DNA of 64,000 nucleotides, from contig CALJHC010000013.1 in the NCBI GenBank assembly GCA_938075415.1, positions 124,001 through 188,000 of the forward strand, written 5' to 3'. The translations under genes and the position numbers were made by a program. The stretch is from an uncultured Rubripirellula sp. (GTDB taxonomy: Bacteria > Planctomycetota > Planctomycetia > Pirellulales > Pirellulaceae). This document shows, piece by piece, positions 29,601 to 38,754 of this stretch. The notes below the pieces were generated by a model. The model was not told the origin of the DNA, did no database searches, and worked only from the letters and a program-made list of their open reading frames with translations. Positions within the stretch are counted from its first letter, which is position 1; every line of letters starts with the position of its first letter.

Positions 29601-30110
29601 AACCCACGACGAATGGAATCGCAATTAGTTCGCGACAGTCTCCTGCACCTGTCAAAGAAATTGGACCTGACGCTTGGGGGACCAAGCTTGAACCATAACC
29701 ATGAACCAGCACGGCGCAGTCTCTATTTCAAACACTCGCCAGATCAAAAAGAAGCGTTCTTGGAAACCTTCGACAACGCGGACGTCCTAGCCTGTTACCG
29801 CAGAAGTGAAAGCATCGTCCCTCAGCAGGCACTTGCGATGGTCAACAGCAAACTCTCGTTATCCAGCGCGGAAGCCATTGCCGATCTTCTGGACAAGGAA
29901 GCTGCAGAGAGAGATGACTTGGATTTTATTAACCATTCCTTTGAGTCGCTAATCGGTCGACCCGCTACTTCCTCGGAACAGGCGTCATGTAAAAACTTTC
30001 TTGAGTCCATCGGTCAATTGACAACCAACCAAGAAACCAACAACTCTCAAGCGCGCGTCCGATTAATCCATGTCATTTTGAACCATCACGAATTCATTAC
30101 GATCCGCTGA
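26676..30110 (+). CDS. PSCyt1-DUF1549-DUF1553 protein with LamG-like insert
   Basis: This 1144-aa protein has PSCyt1 (CYACH near residue 102, [11 protein letters not shown]) and DUF1549 ([31 protein letters not shown] near 384). A concanavalin/LamG- or 3-keto-disaccharide-hydrolase-like beta domain follows (about 535-710: [15 protein letters not shown] ... [18 protein letters not shown] ... [21 protein letters not shown]). A helical stretch and DUF1553 ([20 protein letters not shown]) close the protein. The start is uncertain. ATG 26676 overlaps the cupin gene but puts about 60 residues ahead of the obvious signal peptide ([21 protein letters not shown]). An in-frame GTG at 26856 would begin exactly at that signal. 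The DUF1501 partner follows 70 bp later. Confidence 0.87.
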   Translation: [1144 protein letters not shown]

Positions 30111-30180
30111 AACAAAAAAACAACTGCCGCCTCGATCATAAGCATTCAAATTTGATGATCCACGAAAAACTTTCTCTGAT

Positions 30181-31614
30181 ATGACCTCACCGATTTTTGA
30201 CCGACGTTTTTTCCTCAAGTCCACTTCCGGTATCGGTGGTGTGGCGATGAATTCCCTGCTTTCACAGGATAATCTTGCGGGGGAAACCGCTCAAAACACA
30301 AATGGCTCACCTCACTTTGCACCAAAAGCCAAAAGTGTGATCTGGCTCTTCATGAGAGGGGGCGTCAGTCACATGGAGAGCTTTGATCCCAAACCCGCTC
30401 TCAATCAATATGCAGGACAATCAATTTCCGAGACACCTTTCTCTGGAGTGCAATCTTCTGAAAAACTGAAGCGTGTTCGAGTCGTTGTGGTAAACGATGC
30501 GAACGGGCAACAACGAAACAAACTGTACCCCCTGCAGGTTGGCTTTAAGAAATATGGAGAAAGTGGAACCGAAGTGAGCGACTGGTTTCCCAAAATCGGT
30601 TCCAAGGTGGATGACCTGTCTATTATCCGATCCATGTGGACCACTGATGACAATCACGGCGCGCAGGTGCAGTTCCACTCTGGCCGTCACATGCTTGACC
30701 CTCGCGTGCCAACGATCGGCGCTTGGGTGAACTACGGGCTTGGGACGTTGAATGAAAATCTGCCTCAGTTCATTTGCATGGGACCCCGCTTTTTCGACAG
30801 ACGCGATGGGCATTATCTCGGCCCCGCCTATGACGCTGTCCAATTAAAAGTGGACCCGAAGAATCCGTTGAGTTACGCCAAACCCGAGGGTAACTTACCC
30901 CCAGGTCAGCAGAAAGCAGAGTTTGAACTGATCAGCGAATTGAACCGTATCAGCGGAAATCGGTATCCCGATGACCAAGCCCTTTTGGCAAGAATTAAGT
31001 CTTATGAACTGGCCTACCGCATGCAGACCGCGGTACCTGAAATCATTCGATTCGACACCGAAAGTGAAGCAACCCACAAACTCTACGGTCTTGATCAGCC
31101 GGAGACAAAAACTTTTGGTCAGCAACTGCTCTCTGCCCGACGCTTTGTGGAGAAAGGAGTCCGATTCATTCAAATCATGCACGGAGGCGGTGCGGCAGGT
31201 GCCTGGGATCAACACTCAGGATTAAAAAAGAAACATGCTGAACTTGCCAAACAGGTTGATCAACCAATCGCTGGACTGTTGACTGACCTAAAACAGCGAG
31301 GCCTGCTGGACGAAACCATTGTTGTCTTCGCGACTGAGTTTGGACGCACACCCGGCTCTCAAGGCACAGACGGCAGAGACCATCATCCCTATGGGTTCAG
31401 CGTCTGGATGGCCGGCGGAGGGATTCGAGGGGGTGTAGTTCATGGGGAAACGGATGAAATTGGTTTCCACGCGACGGAGGACCCCCACTATGTCACTGAT
31501 GTGCACGCAACCATTTTGAATCAATTGGGCTTGAACCCGCACCGGATGAACGTGCCGGGACACAAGCGATTGGAGCGAGACTATGGCAAGGTGATTCACA
31601 AGATCCTTACCTGA
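30181..31614 (+). CDS. DUF1501 protein, TAT-type leader
   Basis: This 477-aa DUF1501 protein has the leader [20 protein letters not shown], a twin-arginine-type signal. The family blocks are [65 protein letters not shown] and [15 protein letters not shown]. It is the third DUF1501 in the window and pairs with the PSD1 gene immediately upstream, as in the other unit. ATG 30181 is the first available start and agrees with the leader. The activity is unknown. Confidence 0.9.
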   Translation: MTSPIFDRRFFLKSTSGIGGVAMNSLLSQDNLAGETAQNTNGSPHFAPKAKSVIWLFMRGGVSHMESFDPKPALNQYAGQSISETPFSGVQSSEKLKRVRVVVVNDANGQQRNKLYPLQVGFKKYGESGTEVSDWFPKIGSKVDDLSIIRSMWTTDDNHGAQVQFHSGRHMLDPRVPTIGAWVNYGLGTLNENLPQFICMGPRFFDRRDGHYLGPAYDAVQLKVDPKNPLSYAKPEGNLPPGQQKAEFELISELNRISGNRYPDDQALLARIKSYELAYRMQTAVPEIIRFDTESEATHKLYGLDQPETKTFGQQLLSARRFVEKGVRFIQIMHGGGAAGAWDQHSGLKKKHAELAKQVDQPIAGLLTDLKQRGLLDETIVVFATEFGRTPGSQGTDGRDHHPYGFSVWMAGGGIRGGVVHGETDEIGFHATEDPHYVTDVHATILNQLGLNPHRMNVPGHKRLERDYGKVIHKILT

Positions 31615-32142
31615 TGAGTTTGAGATAAATGGCGTGGTGATTTTAAGGTTTCGCGCGGACGCCCCTCACTGCAATCAAACGGATCGCGAAGCTGTCCCCA
31701 ATTAGCTGATTAAAAAAGCAAAACAACGGATATTTGTGTACCAACAGCTCCGCTTGGACAAATAAGACAGCGGTTGCGGGTTGGTCGAAAAAAAAGACCG
31801 ATCAATCAATGACCTTTTTCTTTCCCAAATTCACCTGTCAGTCGTGAAAATAGGCCACTGAAACCAATGTGGCGAGATAACGAATAAGTGGTCTTGATGT
31901 GATGGGACTGAATTCAGACAAGAATGATCCTGGTGAATCCTTCTCCGTTGTCATTGGTAGCGGATCATGTCCATCGACATTTCAAAGCAAAAACGGTTTG
32001 AAATACTCGCGGACTGGCTCTGAATCAACCGTTTTTGCGGAGACCTCGCTTCTGAGCGAAACTTAACCCTTCGCGATTGGTTTGAAACATCTAGAATACA
32101 ATTGCAGAGCGACACCCTCATTTCCACACGGTAAACACTCAC
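31615..32142. other. Gap upstream of the ECF sigma gene
   Basis: No gene is seen. It contains a 12-bp perfect inverted repeat (listed separately) and, 45-50 bp before the sigma start, a TAGAAT hexamer that could be a -10 element, without a clear -35. Confidence 0.4.
31987..32038. repeat. Inverted repeat upstream of the ECF sigma gene
   Basis: GCAAAAACGGTT (31987-31998) and AACCGTTTTTGC (32027-32038) are perfect 12-bp inverted copies with a 28-bp spacer, in the leader region 105 bp before the sigma gene. There is no T-run directly after the stem on the plus strand. It could end read-through from the DUF1501 gene, shape the sigma mRNA leader or bind a regulator. Confidence 0.55.
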
Positions 32143-32838
32143 TTGGCTGTCAGTGAATCAACCGCTTTACGCTACCAGCAATCCGACCCGGATGTGCGTT
32201 TGATGCTGCGTGTCAAAGATGATGACGCAGGTGCGTTTGCTGAACTGATGAAACGCTATGAGTCGCGATTGGTGCGATTAATGCACACCATTGGTCCAAA
32301 ACGTGACCTAGCCGAGGATCTCGCACAGGAAACGTTCATGCGAGTGTTTCGAGCCAGAAAAACGTACGAAGCCGGTGCAAAGTTTTCAACATGGCTTTTC
32401 ACGATTGCTGGAAATGTTTCGCGAAACGCGGCAAGGTCACTAGGGCGAAGACATGAAGTGAGTGAAGTCGATGCTCTCCGAGGACAATCCTCACCCAGCA
32501 GCCCTCAATTGCTTGCCGCGACGGCCTTGGATGCCAGCGGAATGATGCCAACGAGAATCGCCGAACATTCGGAAAGAGCAGAGGTCGTGCGAGCGGCTGT
32601 GGACGCTCTCAGTGAACGGCAAAAAATGGCTTTGATGCTATCACGCTTCGAGAACATGAGTTACGCCGAAATCGCTGAAACAATGGAGCTGACTACCAAA
32701 GCAGTCAAATCCTTACTCAGTCGGGCACGAGTGAATCTTCGGGATCTACTCGAACCCTACATCGAAGCAGGGATCATTCCCGACGAGATAGATTTCTCGA
32801 ATGATCTATACGGTGGACACGGAGGTAATGAGAAATGA
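32143..32838 (+). CDS. ECF-type RNA polymerase sigma factor
   Basis: This 231-aa sigma-70 family extracytoplasmic-function sigma factor has region 2, with LMKRYESRLVRLMHTIGPKRDLAEDL, then AQETFMRVFRARKTY and FSTWLFTIAGNVSRN. After a linker of about 45 residues comes region 4 (LSERQKMALMLSRFENMSYAEIAETM, then TKAVKSLLSRARVNLRDLL) with its helix-turn-helix. It should direct RNA polymerase to a specific promoter set when released by its anti-sigma partner. No ATG is available in front of the conserved start, so TTG 32143 is used. The stop overlaps the ATG of the next gene (ATGA, 32835), tying its synthesis to the anti-sigma-like protein. Confidence 0.92.
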   Translation: MAVSESTALRYQQSDPDVRLMLRVKDDDAGAFAELMKRYESRLVRLMHTIGPKRDLAEDLAQETFMRVFRARKTYEAGAKFSTWLFTIAGNVSRNAARSLGRRHEVSEVDALRGQSSPSSPQLLAATALDASGMMPTRIAEHSERAEVVRAAVDALSERQKMALMLSRFENMSYAEIAETMELTTKAVKSLLSRARVNLRDLLEPYIEAGIIPDEIDFSNDLYGGHGGNEK

Positions 32839-34241
32839 GTCTCTCTGAGATCCCAGATGATGCGCCGCTAAATCCTGATGACGAACTACTTGTCTCGTAT
32901 CTGGATGGTGAGCTCTCGCGAGAAGAAGAGGCCGATTTGCAGAATCGGCTTGTCGACAGCGATTCACTCAGAAATCGCCTGCGAACCTTGCAGACAGGCT
33001 GGGACCTTCTGGATGACCTTCCGGATGCAACTCCCAGCTTACGACTTGTTGAATCAACACTTGAACTGGCAGTGGTTGACCTCGAGAAAACAAACACATC
33101 AAAGTCATGGAATCTCACAAGCCTCAGATGGCCCTCGCTGATTCTTTTGACCACATTACTGGGAATCGCCACTGCGTTTGGCGTCTCACGATCCTTGAAA
33201 CGCCAAGCCTACAAGAAGCAACTCAACGACCTTGCCATCGCGGAAAATCTTGATGCTTACCTTCGTGGCCAAGACATTGAATTAATGAGAATTCTTTCCG
33301 CTTCCACGAACTGGGCCGCAATGATCTCCGCCGCAACGGAGGTTGAGGATCTTGCAAAAAACGATGCGAATCCTATCAGTAATGTATCACTCGAAGAACG
33401 TGAGTCCTTCATTCGCGAACTACCGATCGAGAAACTGAGACAACTTGATCTTAGATGGGATCGCTTTAATGCGTTAAGCTCCGAAAACCAAAATGTGGTT
33501 CGCCAAACGGCGGAATCGGTTAAAACCCAACCCGATTCCGAATTGCTATTAAAGACGATGCGAACCTACGCAATCTGGTCTCAAAGCCTGAGTAGCGAAC
33601 TGCGTGACGGCATCGAATCAGATGATGCCATACTGCGGCAGACCTCCATTGAAAAAGCGATTGAAACATCACAAATTGCCATTTCGCAGCGATCCAGACT
33701 CAAGCTGGACGACGAAATCACAGAGCTCATCTACTTTGCCTTGAAGCAAATCATTCGTGACCGTGTTACACGAAATGATCAAAAAACCATCTCGCACTTG
33801 GACCGTATGCGTGAGCGTTTTCCAACTGGCCAGGATCCATACTTTGGAACGATTGCCTCCATGGTATTCAGCGGTTCGCAAAGAAATAACCAAGGTGGTG
33901 AATCCTCCTCCCTTCGACGATCTTTTTTACTCGGCGGTGGCGGGACAGAACGCCCCTCTCCGATCACCAATCGCGAGGCTGCAACCATTCGATTCGTGAT
34001 CCCTGATGCAACACTCGAAATTCTGGACTTGATCGCCGGCGGTGACCCGATACTCGAAAACATCACACTTCGAGCATGGAGTGAAGAAGCCGTTCGACGA
34101 CACTTTCCAATGCGACACAACGCAGAGTCAACCTATTTGGAACGCTACACGGAATTACCGTCCACTGAACGAGATATTGTTGACCTAATGCCGCCAAAAG
34201 AAATCCTCAGTGAACTTTCTCGCGAATCACCCTTTCCCTGA
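32835..34241 (+). CDS. Anti-sigma-factor-like membrane protein
   Basis: This 468-aa protein is translationally coupled to the ECF sigma gene. Its N-terminal 60 residues (DELLVSYLDGELSREEEADL, then QNRLVDSDSLRNRLRTL) resemble the anti-sigma domain of sigma/anti-sigma pairs. A single membrane segment lies near residues 97-117 (PSLILLTTLLGIATAFGV). The remaining roughly 350 residues are helical and of no recognised family, and would be outside the cytoplasm if the N-terminus is inside. The zinc-binding His-x3-Cys-x2-Cys of ZAS anti-sigmas is not seen. The large outer part could sense an envelope or substrate signal; that is inference. Confidence 0.8.
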   Translation: MSLSEIPDDAPLNPDDELLVSYLDGELSREEEADLQNRLVDSDSLRNRLRTLQTGWDLLDDLPDATPSLRLVESTLELAVVDLEKTNTSKSWNLTSLRWPSLILLTTLLGIATAFGVSRSLKRQAYKKQLNDLAIAENLDAYLRGQDIELMRILSASTNWAAMISAATEVEDLAKNDANPISNVSLEERESFIRELPIEKLRQLDLRWDRFNALSSENQNVVRQTAESVKTQPDSELLLKTMRTYAIWSQSLSSELRDGIESDDAILRQTSIEKAIETSQIAISQRSRLKLDDEITELIYFALKQIIRDRVTRNDQKTISHLDRMRERFPTGQDPYFGTIASMVFSGSQRNNQGGESSSLRRSFLLGGGGTERPSPITNREAATIRFVIPDATLEILDLIAGGDPILENITLRAWSEEAVRRHFPMRHNAESTYLERYTELPSTERDIVDLMPPKEILSELSRESPFP

Positions 34242-34874
34242 TTGTGCATCACGCGGAACGGTATCACTGTCGCGAGTGAATAGTGAACAATTCAAATCAA
34301 CCCGAGATATCCTTGAATCTCTTCTCGAGGAACTGTGGTGCTCCATGCCTTCTAAAGCTTGCCATTCCGGCAACTTCACATCTTCAATTCCAAATTGCCT
34401 TTGACTCCAAAACATCTCTCCCAAGGCAGACTTGAGCTTAAACACCCAACTGCGGAGCGGACCAACAGACCGTGATCCACGCATCTGGTTCTCACGGAGA
34501 ATGAACAGTTGATCGCGTTCCCGCGGATCAACGACGGAACCACAGCGTGAAGTCAATCGGTGGGACAGCAACACTCGCCTTCCCTTCGATGGTAGAAGCC
34601 TTGCCTGAGTTCAGGACCCGAAGAGACACAGAAGGAATTGTCAGTGAAACCCTCAGCCTGCCCTGGTTAATCCCCCCTCGTCCTCCGGCGTTTACCCAGC
34701 TATGTCCAGTCAAGTGTTGGCAAAGATTCTCTGACTTTTAATAAGATGAAATCATCCCAAACGTCGAAGCCCCTTCGCTAAGCTATTGTAAAATCCAATG
34801 TGGCCGCTGATAGCCGTTAGCTTGTTGGACAGATTTTCAAACCACCCTCATCATCGCAATAAAAACACGAGAAA
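34242..34874. other. Gap without recognised genes
   Basis: Small frames on both strands (for example 34227-34574 minus and 34547-34741 plus) overlap each other and show no family features. No terminator with a T-run was found after the anti-sigma gene. The AT-rich end near 34735-34870 probably holds the promoter of the quinone reductase gene. Confidence 0.35.
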
Positions 34875-35870
34875 ATGAAAGCTGCTTATATTCTGCAAAC
34901 AGGTGATTGTGATGTTATTCAAGTTGGTGAGCTAGCTGAACCCAATTGTGGTCCCGACGAAGTGATCCTTCGTGTTCATGCAACTTCGATCAATCCCATT
35001 GATACGTACATACGAAGCGGTCTTGTGGCGTTTGAACTGCCTCAACCCTATCGACTTGGATGTGACGCTTCGGGAACGATTGAACAGGTCGGTGACAACG
35101 TTACACGTTTTAAAATCGGCGACCGAGTCTGGTGTACGAATCAAGGATTACTCGGTGCACAGGGAACCACTGCTGAAAAAATCAATGTCTCGCAAGATTG
35201 GTGCTTTAGCATCCCAGATCAATGTTCGTTCGAAGACGCTGCAGCCAATGCGTTAGTTGGTGTAACCGCTCATCTCGGATTGTTTCGCGAGGCGAAGTTG
35301 TGTGCAGGAGAGACCGTCTTGGTCATCGGCGGCAGTGGCGGAGTGGGATCAATGGTTGTTCAAATGGCAATTGCAGCGGGAGCAAAAGTAATTGCAACTG
35401 CGGGTTCTGATGAGAAATGTGAACGTGTAAAAACAATGGGCGCAGAGGTTGTCATCAATTACCAAAAAGAATCCATCGCGGATGTGTTTCAAAAAGAAGC
35501 ACCCGAGGGCGTGAATCTTTTTTGGGAAACGCGGCGTGAGCCTGATTTTGACCTGGCGGTGCAACTGCTGGCGTGGAAAGGCCGAATGATCGTTATGGCA
35601 GGTCGAGATGCCCGTCCGGTCTTCCCCGTGGGCCCATTTTATGTCAAGGAATGCACCCTCTCTGGCTTTGTGATGTTCAAGGCTACGCCTGACGAGATGA
35701 GAATCTGCGCAGAGGACATCAATCGCTGGATGGCCGAAGGCAAGCTAAAGGCTAACATTGCGGAAAGATTCCCAATTGAACGAATTGCCGAAGCACACAG
35801 ACTTCAGGAAAACGCGACGTTGACTCAGTCAGCGGATCTTGGCGGCAAGATCATCATCCAAATCCAATGA
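34875..35870 (+). CDS. Zinc-less MDR-family NADPH:quinone oxidoreductase
   Basis: This 331-aa medium-chain dehydrogenase/reductase is of the quinone reductase (zeta-crystallin) type. The N-terminal GroES-like part shows ATSINPIDTYIRSG, LGCDASGTIEQVGDNV and FKIGDRVWC. The nucleotide-binding Rossmann motif is VLVIGGSGGVGSMVVQMA. Next come KVIATAGSDEKCERVKTMGAEVVINY and the family end GGKIIIQIQ. The structural zinc Cys cluster of alcohol dehydrogenases is absent. It probably reduces quinones or other enones with NADPH in the cytoplasm. ATG 34875 begins the conserved start MKAAY. It is convergent with the ketosynthase-like gene. Confidence 0.88.
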   Translation: MKAAYILQTGDCDVIQVGELAEPNCGPDEVILRVHATSINPIDTYIRSGLVAFELPQPYRLGCDASGTIEQVGDNVTRFKIGDRVWCTNQGLLGAQGTTAEKINVSQDWCFSIPDQCSFEDAAANALVGVTAHLGLFREAKLCAGETVLVIGGSGGVGSMVVQMAIAAGAKVIATAGSDEKCERVKTMGAEVVINYQKESIADVFQKEAPEGVNLFWETRREPDFDLAVQLLAWKGRMIVMAGRDARPVFPVGPFYVKECTLSGFVMFKATPDEMRICAEDINRWMAEGKLKANIAERFPIERIAEAHRLQENATLTQSADLGGKIIIQIQ

Positions 35871-36004
35871 TGATTTGTTGATTTACCTTGGCTTTACTAC
35901 CCACCATGATGACGAGCCCCAAAACAAAAATGGGCAAATTGCAACCCGCAAGTGATACGAGTCATTCCGGGTCAGGTAAGAATGGATCTCCGTTGAGGAG
36001 AAGA

Positions 36005-37348
36005 CTAGCACCGCCCCAAAACGATAGCCGTTGCGTTGCCTTCGGTGTTATGGCAGACACAAAGCACGTAATCACCTTCCATCTCCACAGGCTCGCTAAC
36101 ATAAGGAACCGCAGGTTGGATCCGAGCGTCGTAAAGCGTTGGCGGCACAACCTGTTTCTGCAAAGCGATGATCCCAGTCAGGATATCAATTGCACCACAA
36201 CTCGATCCGGCATGCCCAATCGAAGCAATCGTGGCAACCATCGGCACACCGGGCACGGTCAACTGAGTTGCTGTTCGCTCAGCCAAATCAGCCACAGGGT
36301 CGCCCGTGCCATGGCAGACCACCAGACCCAAATCTTTGGAGGTGATCTTAGCGTCCTTAAGAGCGGTTTCAATCGCAAGCTGAATCGCTGCTGATGAACT
36401 ACGCATCCCCAAATCGGATGTTTCTTTGCATCGCCTTGGTTGTTTCATACCCTCAGCAGCGACAAAACGCGAAGCATAGGAAACCAACCGTGCGATGGGC
36501 TTAACGCCGCGAATTTTTGCAAATTCTTCTGACTCGACCAACATTGACGCCGCCCCCTCACCGCCAACCACACCTGTTGAAGTCGGATCATGAGGACGAG
36601 ACGCATGCTCGACCGGCTCAAAAGTCTCTGCCATGGGATAGTCGGCCCGAAAATTAAGACGTGTCGTGCCAATTCGCGTTCCGGTACCGCCGGTCATTAC
36701 AACCTTCGCGACACCACGATCAACACAAGCCGCCGCTTCGATTAACGCCGAAGGCCCTGAAACATCTCCCAACACAATCGAATTGTTGGGTCCGTGCGAG
36801 TTGAGATAAATCCCTACATGGCACGCTGGCATGTTCGGTAAATATTTCAGCAACCAAAGCGGCATGATCTCCTTCATCGCCGCGTTACCAAAGTTGCTGC
36901 TGTCAATTCGGCCATCTTCCTGAATACAGGGCCGGATCGAATCGGACAGTTCCAAAGGTGAACCATAGAAAATTTCGCTACCGAAAATCGTCCCAAAATC
37001 ATGGGGACGCAACAATCCATCTGCGACAGCCGGCAGATGCTCCCCCAGGTCTCCACTTTCAATCGCCATCAACGACGAGGCGAAAGCCGTTTGGATCTCA
37101 CGGCACATCACTTTCATCGCTTTTCGCGGCTTGACGTACTGTTTGGGTTCGAAGTCCAAGATGGGAGCTCCCACCCAGAGACCGGCTGGTTCAGGATTCC
37201 CATCCACGTGGCAACGATCATCGACACGATTCAGCAAGGAAGTGACTGCCGACTTCTTGTCCAACAAAGCCTGAAAGAAATCTTCGCAGCCGATACCGAT
37301 GGCCGAGACAACACCCAATCCAGTGATAACAACGTTACTTCGAGGCAT
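36005..37348 (-). CDS. Ketoacyl synthase homologue lacking the catalytic Cys
   Basis: This 447-aa thiolase-fold protein is of the FabF/KAS II type. It starts VVITGLGVVSAIGIG and keeps the two active-site His blocks, CHGTGDP (H346) and SIGHAGSS (H379). GPNNSIVLGDVSG (186-198) aligns without gaps to the nucleophile block GPSISIATACTSG of FabF, placing Asp195 at the Cys position. The Lys normally next to the second His is also missing. It is therefore unlikely to perform normal acyl condensation, and may act as a chain-length-factor-like partner, a decarboxylase or an unrelated acyl binder. It lies 144 bp downstream of a GNAT-like gene on the same strand. No acyl carrier protein is adjacent. Confidence 0.8.
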   Translation of the reverse strand: MPRSNVVITGLGVVSAIGIGCEDFFQALLDKKSAVTSLLNRVDDRCHVDGNPEPAGLWVGAPILDFEPKQYVKPRKAMKVMCREIQTAFASSLMAIESGDLGEHLPAVADGLLRPHDFGTIFGSEIFYGSPLELSDSIRPCIQEDGRIDSSNFGNAAMKEIMPLWLLKYLPNMPACHVGIYLNSHGPNNSIVLGDVSGPSALIEAAACVDRGVAKVVMTGGTGTRIGTTRLNFRADYPMAETFEPVEHASRPHDPTSTGVVGGEGAASMLVESEEFAKIRGVKPIARLVSYASRFVAAEGMKQPRRCKETSDLGMRSSSAAIQLAIETALKDAKITSKDLGLVVCHGTGDPVADLAERTATQLTVPGVPMVATIASIGHAGSSCGAIDILTGIIALQKQVVPPTLYDARIQPAVPYVSEPVEMEGDYVLCVCHNTEGNATAIVLGRC

Positions 37349-37492
37349 GGGATCGCGGGAACATTCAGGGAAACGGAATCAGTTAAGATGATGCTTCGAT
37401 CAAAGGAATCTGAATCCCCGTGAAAAACGGAGCAAAACCCTGCAAGGCGGCAAGGATTTCATTCAATTCCATTGAAATCATTTTTAAGTTGG

Positions 37493-38629
37493 TTACAGAT
37501 CGTCCAGCGATCGATCGTAAAGGCGATGTACTTTACTCCGGGTTGCCCCACCACGCTCAATCGTTCCGCGTGACAGGGAATTGCTCTCCAGCACCCATGA
37601 AAACTCACCGACTCGGATGCCATGCTCCCGAACGCCCGGTTGCATCCTCGACAAAGTCACAAGACCTAGTCCCCATTTTTGATATTCGGGGAGAACATTG
37701 GTGCTAATGATCCGTACGCAATCAAGTTTTTTCTTGCCGGTCATCAACCGAAACCATCCAAATGGAAGCAGTTTCCCGCCATTTTTTTTGATGATCGGGT
37801 TGTAATCCAATAAACCGAAGCCGGCACCGACAGGTTTTCCATCGATCTCGGCAATGCTTGTCAGTTTGGGAGCGATCAAGAATCTTAAACCCTTCGCCTG
37901 ATGATCGATCTCTGCAACACTCATTGGCACATAGCCCCAAGTCTGTTGCAAGGATTGATTGTAGATCTCTAAAAAGACCCTGACATCTTCCTTGAAATTG
38001 GAACGACTGATCGGTCGACATTCCACCCCAAAACGCTTGGTTGCCTCCTCAATCACAAAGTGAAGTTTTGGATCGAGAACATCCAACAGATCGACACTAG
38101 CCCGATAGCTGTACAAATCTTGGGTCTTCTCGAAGCCAAAGTCCTCGATCAAGCTCCCATAGTACGGCAAATGATGCGGAATCATGTAGGTTGGTGGCGT
38201 GTCAAAACCATCTACCAGCAGGCCTACCTCATAATTCAGACTCGGATGTACGGGACCACGAATATCCGTCATCCCTCTCTCTTTTAACCATTTCCCGGCT
38301 TCTCTTAACAAACATCGGCTCGCCTCGGCATGATTTTCACACTCGTAGAAGCCGAAAAAACCGCGTTTCTCTTTGTATTGACGATTGTGGCCGTGATTGA
38401 CAATTGCTAACACGCGTCCCGCAACACGCCCACCAACACGAACAATGAACGCTTGGCATTCTGCATCGTCATAGAATGGATGGGCCTTGAAGCCAACAAG
38501 TTCCTTCCTGACCTGCCAGATCGGTGGTACCCAATTCGGATCGTTTCTGTACAACTGCGTCTCAAGCTGCAAGAAAGCCTTTCGATCACCTCGGGTTTCA
38601 ACCGCAACGCATTGAATTTGTTCGCTCAT
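37493..38629 (-). CDS. GNAT-like acyltransferase-fold protein
   Basis: This protein of about 378 aa shows the N-terminal pattern FLQLETQLYRNDPNWVPPIW and FYDDAECQAFIVRVGGRVAGRVLAIVNH, then FGFYECENHAEASRCLLREAGKWLKERG and GPVHPSLNYEVGLLVDGF. These resemble GNAT-superfamily proteins that occur widely in bacteria without a known substrate. The second half repeats the fold (LTSIAEIDGKPVGAGFGLLDYNPI ... VLPEYQKWGLGLVTL ... SWVLESNSLSRGTIERGG), so it may be a tandem GNAT. ATG 38629 is preferred to the ORF start at 38701, whose extra 24 residues look non-conserved. It precedes the ketosynthase-like gene on the same strand. Confidence 0.75.
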   Translation of the reverse strand: MSEQIQCVAVETRGDRKAFLQLETQLYRNDPNWVPPIWQVRKELVGFKAHPFYDDAECQAFIVRVGGRVAGRVLAIVNHGHNRQYKEKRGFFGFYECENHAEASRCLLREAGKWLKERGMTDIRGPVHPSLNYEVGLLVDGFDTPPTYMIPHHLPYYGSLIEDFGFEKTQDLYSYRASVDLLDVLDPKLHFVIEEATKRFGVECRPISRSNFKEDVRVFLEIYNQSLQQTWGYVPMSVAEIDHQAKGLRFLIAPKLTSIAEIDGKPVGAGFGLLDYNPIIKKNGGKLLPFGWFRLMTGKKKLDCVRIISTNVLPEYQKWGLGLVTLSRMQPGVREHGIRVGEFSWVLESNSLSRGTIERGGATRSKVHRLYDRSLDDL

Positions 38630-38754
38630 CGGACTGTAACTCTCAAGGGAGTCAAACGCGAGACTTTCGCGTGTTGAAATAACCGGCCATCCTTCTCTCA
38701 ATCGTCACAAGAGTAACGTTTATACGGTTGGATTTTCATCTCCGGGGCAATTTT

